Assembly (NCBI RefSeq): GCF_003545715.1
Contig: NZ_QVNU01000003.1
Span: forward strand, 372,001 to 436,000
Direction: 5' to 3'
Source of the DNA: Taibaiella koreensis
Lineage (GTDB): Bacteria; Bacteroidota; Bacteroidia; Chitinophagales; Chitinophagaceae
Length of the DNA stretch: 64,000 nt
Below the pieces are notes generated by a model. It saw only the letters and a list, made by a program, of their open reading frames with translations, was not told the origin of the DNA and did no database searches. The position numbers and the translations under genes are program-made. This document shows, one piece after another, positions 44,223-52,977 of this stretch (the first letter of the stretch is position 1; every line of letters begins with the position of its first letter).

Positions 44223-44408
44223 ATGAAAAAGCACGTGCCAGTAACCACACTCCAGCTAAAGAAGAAAGCCATTGTCCCCATGCAAGCGCCTGAGCAGGCG
44301 CTGGGCGGTATGATCCAGCAAACCCGCTCGCCCAGAGCATCGGGCCCCTGTGGTTCCTGCGACCTGGCTTGCCGCACACAGGCCTGCCGGACTTATTACT
44401 GCGCTTAG
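44223..44408 (+). CDS. Orphan GG-leader lanthipeptide-like precursor peptide
   Basis: The 61-residue peptide begins MKKHVPVTTLQLKKKAIVPM, in which LQLKKKAI resembles the conserved leader motif of Bacteroidota class I lanthipeptide precursors (KLSLKKETI type). A double glycine (G28-G29) follows. The putative core is rich in Cys and Ser/Thr: C43, C46, C50, C55 and C60, with GPCGSCDLACRTQACRTYYC. That composition fits (methyl)lanthionine formation. No dehydratase, cyclase, protease or transporter gene is seen in the window, so the modifying enzymes would act in trans or the gene is a relic. A terminator follows. Family assignment is from the leader and core pattern only. Confidence 0.6.
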   Translation: MKKHVPVTTLQLKKKAIVPMQAPEQALGGMIQQTRSPRASGPCGSCDLACRTQACRTYYCA

Positions 44409-44426
44409 TATTGAAGTTTTTTTATG

Positions 44427-44460
44427 AAAAGAACCGGCTCCATTGGGGCCGGTTCTTTTT
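44427..44460 (+). terminator. Bidirectional terminator between the precursor peptide and the Thr-rich lipoprotein
   Basis: AAAAGAACCGGC and GCCGGTTCTTTT form a 12-bp stem around a nine-base loop. T tracts exist in both directions, which suits two converging genes (44223-44408 plus and 44483-44914 minus). Confidence 0.9.
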
Positions 44461-44482
44461 GTATCATTCAATTGTATTCAGA

Positions 44483-44914
44483 TTAGTGAGCAGCAGCTTT
44501 TGCAGCAGCATCAGTCCACTGTTTGCTCAGGGTCTGCATATATTCGCTGAATTTTTGTGCTTCTTCGGGTTTCAGCTTAGTTGCCCAGCTGCCGGCACCC
44601 TGGCTCCAGGTAGCATATTTCTGACCCAGCTCAGCAATCTTAGCCTGGTCTTTGCTCTCGATGGCTTTCATGTACTCATCCATCAGGGTTTTGTACTCGG
44701 CCAGACCTTTGTTTACTTCTTCGCTGGAAAAAGTAGGCGCATCTGTAGCAGCGGTAGTAGTAGGCGCTGTTTCAGTAGTCTGCGTAGGTTCTGTCGTCGT
44801 GGTGGTAGTGGTAGTAGTCGCCTCTTCCGTTTTGGCGTCTTTGTTTTCACCGCAGGAAATGATCGCGGTGCTGAACAGGGCCAAAGCGGCGCCGGCAAGA
44901 ATCAATTTTTTCAT
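44483..44914 (-). CDS. Thr-rich lipoprotein, hypothetical
   Basis: The 143-residue protein has a lipoprotein signal (MKKLILAGAALALFSTAIIS with C21). A low-complexity Thr/Glu/Ala linker spans about 28-62. The C-terminal 75 residues form a helical domain (FSSEEVNKGLAEYKTLMDEY, then PEEAQKFSEYMQTLSKQW). It is probably anchored to a membrane with the helical domain held away by the linker. No family recognised. Confidence 0.75.
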   Translation of the reverse strand: MKKLILAGAALALFSTAIISCGENKDAKTEEATTTTTTTTTEPTQTTETAPTTTAATDAPTFSSEEVNKGLAEYKTLMDEYMKAIESKDQAKIAELGQKYATWSQGAGSWATKLKPEEAQKFSEYMQTLSKQWTDAAAKAAAH

Positions 44915-45053
44915 AATTGTAAGTTTTTTGCAAATGTAAAAGCGATTGATGCCAAATAAGAATAGATTTTAAAATATTGGGTTTTTTGGCAAAAAATTAA
45001 GGAATTTGTTAAGCCCATGTTAGTGAATAAACCGTGCATAAAGCATAATTTCT

Positions 45054-45085
45054 TTTGATAAAGCCCCCCCTTTTTCGTAACTTTG
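45054..45085 (+). promoter_or_regulatory. Promoter of gyrB (TTTG...TAACTTTG)
   Basis: The -33 TTTG at 45054-45057 and -7 TAACTTTG at 45078-45085 are 20 bases apart, matching the Bacteroidota consensus. The leader to the gyrB ATG at 45173 would be about 80 bases. Confidence 0.7.
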
Positions 45086-45163
45086 CCTATTGTTTTTCAG
45101 GGGAAATGATCCCGTTTTTTAACCCTGTGAAGCAACACCCTACAACAACAAATCGATTCCTAA

Positions 45164-47152
<1,989 letters not shown>

Positions 47153-47173
47153 TCCTGCACACATAAAATCTCC

Positions 47174-47211
47174 AATAATAGCGGCTGGCCTGTTGGCCGG
47201 CCGTTGTTATT
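47174..47211 (+). terminator. Long stem-loop after gyrB
   Basis: A 17-pair stem (some G-U pairs), AATAATAGCGGCTGGCC with GGCCGGCCGTTGTTATT, closes on a TGTT loop 20 bases after the gyrB stop. It lacks a strong T tract, so it could be a weak terminator or a 3' stability element. Confidence 0.6.
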
Positions 47212-47322
47212 GGGTAGGGCAACGGTGGCATCGCCCTATATGATTGCCCGTTTAATTATTCTTGACCGTTGCCAGAAAAGATAGCGGGAAACTATTCTCC
47301 TACATATTAAACAGACAAGCCA

Positions 47323-47895
47323 ATGGAAAATGAAACGGTGATTTTGTTAAGCAGGAAGAAGATGTTACTACTGGTGATAGGCGCTTCCATTTTTGTGGTC
47401 ATCGGTTTTTGGGGGACAATAAGGCCGGGTGACTTGGTTTCTCTTTTTAGAAGAAATGCGGAGATGATTCGCCTGTTTTCACTTGCTGCGCTCTTGTTTT
47501 TTGGTCTCTGTTGGGTATATGCAATTCGTAAATTATTTGATAAAAAGCCTGGATTAATTATTGATCAATATGGTATCACCAATAATACAAATGCAGTACA
47601 TACGGGTTTGATCGTGTGGGATGATATTGTCAAAATAGAGAGAAGGGAAGTAGCCGGTACGCGTTTTTTAATCGTATACATAAGCAATCCCGACAGGTAT
47701 ATAAAAGAGATTAAAGATGCCATCTTAAAAAGGGCTGCCATTATGAGCCTCAAAACTTATGGTTCTCCTGTATCCATTACCGCCAATGCGTTGAAAATGG
47801 ATTTTGATGATCTGGAACAATTGATAACCTCAGTGTTTGAGAGAAGGAAAAGCTTGAGTGATGGAAGCTGCATCGAAAGAAGGAAAAGTGAGTAA
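47323..47895 (+). CDS. STM3941-family membrane protein
   Basis: The 190-residue protein has two N-terminal membrane helices (about 13-30 and 47-67). A cytosolic PH-like beta-rich domain follows (GLIIDQYGITNNTNAVHTGL, IVWDDIVKIERREVAGTRFL). The end is YGSPVSITANALKMDFDDLE and a basic tail. This matches the STM3941 family of unknown function, in which the second half is thought to adopt a PH-like fold. The gene is more A/T-rich than gyrB next to it. Confidence 0.78.
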   Translation: MENETVILLSRKKMLLLVIGASIFVVIGFWGTIRPGDLVSLFRRNAEMIRLFSLAALLFFGLCWVYAIRKLFDKKPGLIIDQYGITNNTNAVHTGLIVWDDIVKIERREVAGTRFLIVYISNPDRYIKEIKDAILKRAAIMSLKTYGSPVSITANALKMDFDDLEQLITSVFERRKSLSDGSCIERRKSE

Positions 47896-47947
47896 ATAGT
47901 ATACCTGCCTCAGTGAGAAGACCGGCAGTATGCGTAAACGCCAGCTG

Positions 47948-48430
47948 ATGAAAAGAAAAATTTTAATCATAACCGGTATCCTGGCAATAATGGCGGGCAT
48001 ATTGTGGATTGGCGCATTGCTTTCTCCCGGTAGCTATGTTAATGCTGAAAAATACGAAGTCAATACAGACGGAAAAAAATTGTCGGAATTAATTCGGGAT
48101 TTTAAGAAGGATAATCCTAAGTATAACGTTCCGCCTGAAGTCGGAATAGCTGATGGGAGGAGGGATAGCTCAGATCTGTGGTTCCATGTCTATTTCTATT
48201 ACCCGGAAGAAGACGAGATCGTTAAAACATGGATACAAGCTGATGGTCGGAAAAAAACAACGTTTGCCTTTGTGGCGATCAACAAAGGACTCAGGCTAGG
48301 TAACTGGAGCTACATTAATAAAGATTTTAGCCACAGGGAAAATAAAGAACAGAAGCGAAGATTTGAGGATAGAATTCTGAATAAATTAAAAGAGATGATG
48401 CTGCCTGCTGTTGGAAGAGAAAGGAATTGA
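47948..48430 (+). CDS. Membrane-anchored hypothetical protein
   Basis: From the ATG at 47948 the product is 160 residues, with one N-terminal helix (LIITGILAIMAGILWIGALL). An extracytoplasmic domain of unknown type follows (WFHVYFYYPEEDEIVKTWIQ). The ATG at 47930 would add six charged residues. The stop TGA at 48428 is followed by a further 50 open codons in the same frame. Base composition is A/T-rich like the preceding gene, and the two probably form an acquired pair. No family recognised. Confidence 0.65.
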   Translation: MKRKILIITGILAIMAGILWIGALLSPGSYVNAEKYEVNTDGKKLSELIRDFKKDNPKYNVPPEVGIADGRRDSSDLWFHVYFYYPEEDEIVKTWIQADGRKKTTFAFVAINKGLRLGNWSYINKDFSHRENKEQKRRFEDRILNKLKEMMLPAVGRERN

Positions 48431-48583
48431 GCATTGATCAGTAGCTTGGTACAGGACCTCGTGTTGGTCAAAAAAGGAATTGCCGCTGACGTTTTCACGG
48501 ACAGTCTTCAAAACAGGTTGGCCGAAAATTGTGACAATGTAGTAACCGCTGATCTCCCCAAAGAAATTGCCAGTAGGGCATGA
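48431..48583 (+). other. In-frame open stretch beyond the stop of the preceding gene; possible remnant
   Basis: After the TGA at 48428-48430 the same frame stays open for 50 codons and reads like protein (GIAADVFTDSLQNRLAENCD, then DLPKEIASRA) before TGA at 48581. There is no ATG start; a TTG at 48434 is available. It may be the end of a decayed gene or a readthrough tail. From 48584 to 48925 I find no credible gene, only A/T-rich sequence with a hairpin CCGCC/GGCGG flanked by T and A runs at 48768-48810. Confidence 0.35.
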
Positions 48584-48925
48584 GTTTTATTTTTTCTGCC
48601 TATCCGCATATAGGAAATCAGCTCAAAATAGGAACAGTGAAAAAGTGATCCTTGGGCTAATTAATAAAATGTCGATCTATGATTATATGCCTGGCAATGC
48701 TGCATTGAAGTTGATAGCTGTTTTTAAGCCCGGGTGCGCTGGCCACAAAAAAACAGCGGAGCATTGTTTTTTTGCCGCCTTTTTTCTTTCTTTTTTGGCG
48801 GAGCAAAAAAGGAAAAAGATAACAACACCAAATAAAAAGATTGGTAAAGCAAAGCGTGCCAGCTAGTATTTATAGACCTGCAAAACTTTGTTTCCTTTAT
48901 CCAGGTAGTCAATTTATTTTTAAAA

Positions 48926-48966
48926 AAACCGACAAGACCGGCATCCAAAGCCGGTCTTGTCGGTTT
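48926..48966 (-). terminator. Perfect 17-bp stem terminator of the 49005-49175 precursor gene
   Basis: AAACCGACAAGACCGGC and GCCGGTCTTGTCGGTTT pair without mismatch around ATCCAAA. On the minus strand the stem runs into a long T tract (TTTTTTTAAAAATAAA). It lies 38 bases past the precursor stop. Confidence 0.88.
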
Positions 48967-49004
48967 CTGATCGATGTGTATCTGCGCTGCAATAGCGATA
49001 ATCA

Positions 49005-49175
49005 TTAAGGGCATACATAGCAGACAATTCCGCCCGGAGGAATAGTTATGGGGCAGGAAAGGCTACAAAATCTGGTTGCGCCACCTGCAATAGCATCTTG
49101 TTGCTCCTGGCTCAGGCGAATGATGGTCTTTTTCTGAAGCGCCAATTTCCGGTTAAGCTGATTTTTTCTTTTCAT
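49005..49175 (-). CDS. Orphan class I lanthipeptide-type precursor peptide
   Basis: From the ATG at 49175 the peptide is 56 residues (an upstream in-frame start at 49196 adds seven). The leader KLALQKKTIIRLSQEQQDAI with A-G-G (G31-G32) closely follows the Bacteroidota GG-leader natural-product precursor pattern. The putative core holds C37, C41, C52 and C55 with T34, S38, S40 and T44 (TRFCSLSC, then IVCYVCP), suited to lanthionine rings. A -7 box upstream and a strong terminator downstream show a complete transcription unit. No modification or export genes are nearby. Pinensins of Chitinophaga show that such peptides are real products in this lineage; the present product is unknown. Confidence 0.75.
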   Translation of the reverse strand: MKRKNQLNRKLALQKKTIIRLSQEQQDAIAGGATRFCSLSCPITIPPGGIVCYVCP

Positions 49176-49193
49176 AAAAAAAGTATTTATCGT

Positions 49194-49201
49194 CAAAGCT
49201 A
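49194..49201 (-). promoter_or_regulatory. -7 box (TAGCTTTG) of the 49005-49175 precursor gene
   Basis: TAGCTTTG on the minus strand fits TAnnTTTG, 18 bases before the ATG. A TTTG occurs 15 bases further upstream, shorter than usual spacing. The rest of the gap to 49408 holds no gene. Confidence 0.5.
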
Positions 49202-49408
49202 GCCGGCGCTACCGCACAAAATCTGCAGTTTCCGGAAAATCAATGGTTTCATGGAGGTGTATTACCAGGGATGTGCAAGCAGTCAAAATTGCGCCGGCAG
49301 AGGCTAATGGTGATCTGGTCCGGCTACAGAATGCACCAGCTCTTTTACCGTATAAGCATAAGTAAATTAGGTATGTAAGCTCCCGCTATGTGCAAAGGGA
49401 TCAATAAA

Positions 49409-49437
49409 GAGACCGGACAATATGATTGCCCGGTCCC
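49409..49437 (-). terminator. Terminator of the M16 peptidase gene
   Basis: GACCGG-A-CAAT and ATTG-C-CCGGTC pair around ATG with one mismatch. On the minus strand the stem is followed by TCTTTATT. It lies 40 bases beyond the peptidase stop. Confidence 0.65.
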
Positions 49438-49478
49438 GCTTGCAAATGAGTCCTTTGTCTGGTGTACACCGGCGCCTG

Positions 49479-52400
49479 TCAATAGCCGAATATCTCTTCC
49501 AGGCTAAGGGTCTTGACCTCACCATGCTGCTTCAGATCGGCCACGGCGATCTTTTTGTCCGAAGCGACGATACAATAGGTATAAGGTTTCCCCGATAACC
49601 GCTTTTGTTCAAAGTTGCTGATGTCGGCAAAGCTGATCTTGCCGAGGTTTTCGTATTTCACTTTCCTGATGTCGTAGCTGATGCCTTTTCGGCGGGCATT
49701 GAGATAGCTTCCAAGGATGCCCTCATCAACAATACGATCGGTTTCCAGCGCGCTTTTAAGGCTTGCCTTGGCCGATTCAAAATCATTTTTAGATTCCGGC
49801 ATGCTGTTGATCAGGTCATTCATGCCGGCTATGGCATCATTCGTCTTATCGGCCTGGGTGCCTACATATCCAAAGAAGCTATAGGGATCCTCTTTTTTAT
49901 TGGGTGTCATGTAATAGGCTCCTGTGGCATAAGCCAGGGCCTTGGAGCCTCTGATGGTTTTGAAAACAAGGTTATCCATTCCGGATGCGCCTGCGCCAAA
50001 ATAATTATTGAACAGATCGACTGTAAGCTCCTCTTCAGGGCTGTAAGGACCGGTATTCCGTACCCACCGGATCTCCGATTGTACCATATCGTAATTGGCA
50101 AACAAGACCTGGTTGGCCGTTTGCTGGCTACGGGTAAAGGCGATGCCGCCGGGGTAAGGTAAAAAGTGTTCCGGTAGCGGATGATGGCGTTGCAACAGGG
50201 CCGTTGTCTTATCCAGGGCAGCAGGTCCGTAATACATAACGGTATGTTTGTATAGCAGCAGGTCGTGCAACGATTTTATCAGCTCTTCGCTGTTAAGGTT
50301 GTTCAGTTCCTCATTAGTCAGTGTGTAATTAAACGGATTTTTAGCGCCATAAGTAGCGTAATAGTATAAGCCTCCTATGATCGCATTTTTATTGAGTTTA
50401 TAGTCGGCTCTGCTCTTCTGCATCCTGCCTTTGAGCGCAGCGAGCGCATCTTCATTGGGTTGGCAATGGGTGATGATGTGCTCAAACAGTTGCACTGCTT
50501 TTTCAAAGTTTTCCTGCAATCCGGATATGGTCACTGTCGTAAACTCCTGGTCCACGCTGATGTTGTAGCTGCAGGCAATATCATAAAAGGCTTTGCTGAT
50601 CTGCTCCGAAGTGTACTTGTCGGTACTGAGAAAACTCAGGTAGTTGCTGGCAACGGAAAGCTTTTTGTTGTTCCATTGTCCCATGTCAAAGCGGTAATAC
50701 AAAGAAAAGAGATCATTGTTCTTATTGGGTACGTACAGCATATCTGCCGGCCCCAATTGGGCTTTCCCGATCGCTTTGTCGTAATCGATCCACAATGGCG
50801 CTACCGGTGTCGATGGCATCTCATTTATCTTCTTTATATAGGCAGACTGTAAGCCAGCATTGGTCTCCACAGGGGTAATGGCAGGCTTTTCCACCTTGAC
50901 GATATTTTTATCCTCACCTTTTCTCTTGTACAGTACCGTATAATTGTCTTCCTTGAAAAACTGGTTTGCAAAAGCAACGATCTCTTGTTTGGTCACTTTC
51001 GACAGGTCGTCGATATAGGCAACATCTTTATACCATCCCTCGCCCCTGTTGTTGATAAAAGCGGTGGAAAGCTGTTCTACCCTGTTGTCATTACTTGATA
51101 AACCTCTTATCTGGCTTAGCTTCTGGTTGGCCACGATCGCCTTGAGCAAGGACTCATCGAAGTCGCCTTTCTTAATCAGCGCGACCTGGCTGAGCAGCAG
51201 GTCTTTTACTTCCTCGAGGGATTGGTTCTGCCTGGCGCTGGCCGATAATTTAAAGATACCATAGTCTTTATATGGGAAATCGAGACCGGCGCTGGCCGAT
51301 AATACTTTTTGCTGCTTGTTTAAGTTCAGATCGATCAAGCCGGCTTCTCCGTTAAACAAGATAGCGCCGGTGATGTCGACCAGTAAGCGCTCTCTGCTAC
51401 CCTCAGGTCCCGTACGAAAGCCGATCTGTACTCTTTCGGCGCTGGCCGATAATACTTTTTGCTGCTTGTTTAAGTTCAGATCGATCAAGCCGGCTTCTCC
51501 GTTAAACAAGATAGCGCCGGTGATGTCGACCAGTAAGCGCTCTCTGCTACCCTCAGGTCCCGTACGAAAGCCGATCTGTACTCTTTCGGCGCTGGGTCCG
51601 AAGATCTCGGTTACTATGGGTCCTTTTACCTCTGGCTCCGGTGCATGCTCATAAGAAGAAACCGCTTTGGGCTTCATATACGCAAAGTATTGGTCAATGA
51701 GCTTTATCGCGGCATCGGTATTGAAATCGCCGGCAAGGATAACGGCCATGTTATTGGGTACATAATACTTCTCGTAGTACGCCTTGATCGCTTTTATGGA
51801 AGGGTTTTTAAGATGTTCTATAGTCCCTATAGTTGTTTGCTGGCCGTAATTGGTTGTGGGGAATAGATTTTCGTGCAGGGCATACAGCAGCTTCCGGTCA
51901 TCATTGTCCAATGCGCGGTTCTTTTCTTCATACACCGCTTCCAGCTCCGTATGAAAGAGGCGCAATACGGGATTGCGGAAACGATCGGCCTGGATGCGCA
52001 AAAGCTTGTTCAAAGCGCTGGAAGGGACGTTTTCGTCATAAACGGTAGACTCGAGCCAGGTGCCGGCATTGGTGCCTTGCGATCCCAGGTCGCTCATCAT
52101 TTTATTGTATTCGCCGGCGATCGAAATTTTTGCGGCCAGCCCCGACACGCTGTCGATCTCCCTGTAAATGGCTTTTCTTTGCTCATTGTCCTTGGTCTGG
52201 CCATATGTTTCATACAGCGCTTCGACTCTGTCCAGATACGGTTTCTCTTTTGCATAATCCGTTGTGCCGAAATCTTCCGTGCCTTTAAACAGCAAATGCT
52301 CCAGGTAATGCGCCAATCCTGTATGATCCCTGGGGTCGTTGTTACTGCCGGTCCGCACTGCAATTTTCATGGCGATGCGCGGCTCTTTTTTGTTTTCGGT

Positions 52401-52589
52401 CAGGATAACGGTCAGGCCGTTCTTTAAGGTATAGAATCGGGTTTTCATAGGATCGCCGGATACATACTTGTAGTCATATCCTCCCGAACTTCCCTGTTCC
52501 CATTTGTATTTACCCTGTTGTGCAAAAAGGTTTGTGGCGTTCTGTGCCAGCAATACGATGAGTAGCAGTAATGCAGCTTTATTCTTCAT
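49479..52589 (-). CDS. M16-family metallopeptidase with internal duplication
   Basis: A 1036-residue exported insulinase/pitrilysin-family zinc peptidase. After a signal peptide (LLLLIVLLAQNATNLFAQ), the inverted zinc motif HYLEH lies at residues 94-98 with the following Glu near 221 (ELEAVYEEKNRA). Two M16 halves follow, the C-terminal half without a zinc motif, as is normal. Residues about 332-434 contain two identical 50-residue copies of a segment beginning SAERVQIGFRTGPEGSRERL and ending NKQQKVLSA, in the first half after the active site. The rest is of ordinary length, so the duplication is an addition of 50 residues. Whether the enzyme still folds is unknown. The gene stands alone with a terminator. 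Confidence 0.92.
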   Translation of the reverse strand: MKNKAALLLLIVLLAQNATNLFAQQGKYKWEQGSSGGYDYKYVSGDPMKTRFYTLKNGLTVILTENKKEPRIAMKIAVRTGSNNDPRDHTGLAHYLEHLLFKGTEDFGTTDYAKEKPYLDRVEALYETYGQTKDNEQRKAIYREIDSVSGLAAKISIAGEYNKMMSDLGSQGTNAGTWLESTVYDENVPSSALNKLLRIQADRFRNPVLRLFHTELEAVYEEKNRALDNDDRKLLYALHENLFPTTNYGQQTTIGTIEHLKNPSIKAIKAYYEKYYVPNNMAVILAGDFNTDAAIKLIDQYFAYMKPKAVSSYEHAPEPEVKGPIVTEIFGPSAERVQIGFRTGPEGSRERLLVDITGAILFNGEAGLIDLNLNKQQKVLSASAERVQIGFRTGPEGSRERLLVDITGAILFNGEAGLIDLNLNKQQKVLSASAGLDFPYKDYGIFKLSASARQNQSLEEVKDLLLSQVALIKKGDFDESLLKAIVANQKLSQIRGLSSNDNRVEQLSTAFINNRGEGWYKDVAYIDDLSKVTKQEIVAFANQFFKEDNYTVLYKRKGEDKNIVKVEKPAITPVETNAGLQSAYIKKINEMPSTPVAPLWIDYDKAIGKAQLGPADMLYVPNKNNDLFSLYYRFDMGQWNNKKLSVASNYLSFLSTDKYTSEQISKAFYDIACSYNISVDQEFTTVTISGLQENFEKAVQLFEHIITHCQPNEDALAALKGRMQKSRADYKLNKNAIIGGLYYYATYGAKNPFNYTLTNEELNNLNSEELIKSLHDLLLYKHTVMYYGPAALDKTTALLQRHHPLPEHFLPYPGGIAFTRSQQTANQVLFANYDMVQSEIRWVRNTGPYSPEEELTVDLFNNYFGAGASGMDNLVFKTIRGSKALAYATGAYYMTPNKKEDPYSFFGYVGTQADKTNDAIAGMNDLINSMPESKNDFESAKASLKSALETDRIVDEGILGSYLNARRKGISYDIRKVKYENLGKISFADISNFEQKRLSGKPYTYCIVASDKKIAVADLKQHGEVKTLSLEEIFGY
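51287..51595. repeat. Exact 150-base in-frame tandem duplication
   Basis: Bases 51287-51436 and 51437-51586 are identical as read, and identity runs on to 51595. The repeat joint shows the nine-base word CGGCGCTGG, present at 51287, 51437 and 51587. The longer form GGCGCTGGCCGATAAT also occurs at 51235. Slippage or recombination between these short matches would create this structure. Confidence 0.95.
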
Positions 52590-52977
52590 TTTTTTTTAGA
52601 TTGAGTGATCAAATATTCGATTAATAGGTCCGTTTTCCTGTGCTGATACCAAAAAGAAAAATATTGCAGGCAAATTGAGATTTATAGCATCGTGCTAACC
52701 ATCCAAAAATATATGGTGCCTCTGATACCCATTGCCCCCTTTTAGGGTGATTTTTAGGCTCGTGTGTGTAACCGGACGCCATCCGGTTCGCGATATCTTC
52801 AAGCCGGTAATGCCGTCTATGCTTCTTTTTTGTTCCTGCGGACTCCGTTCTGTCGCGTGCCTGCGGTAGCCCGGTGTACCCTTGTCGTCTTCCATTTAAC
52901 GCTGCTTTAACCCCTCCTCGGATATGTTATTTTTAACTTTGTACGTTCTTAAAGTATAATTTGTCTATCTTAGAAAT
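52590..52977 (+). other. Intergenic region between the M16 gene and batD, with candidate batD promoter
   Basis: The 388-base gap separates divergent genes. A -7 box TAACTTTG at 52934-52941 points toward batD, 36 bases before its ATG, without a well-spaced -33 element. A minus-strand frame of 66 codons at 52695-52895 is open but has no leader, family or context, so I do not call it. Nothing else is seen. Confidence 0.5.

Noticed and set aside
48567-48866. 99-codon plus-strand frame after the decayed stretch
   Set aside because: Low-complexity Lys/Phe-rich translation of A/T-rich sequence, overlapping a hairpin and lacking a leader.
51235-51250. A third copy of the duplicated block upstream of the tandem repeat
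   Set aside because: Only the 16-base word GGCGCTGGCCGATAAT is shared there; the sequence diverges at once, so it is a short homology and not a third unit.
52695-52895. 66-codon minus-strand frame in the M16-batD gap
   Set aside because: No ribosome-binding context, no family, no conservation evidence; it could be chance.
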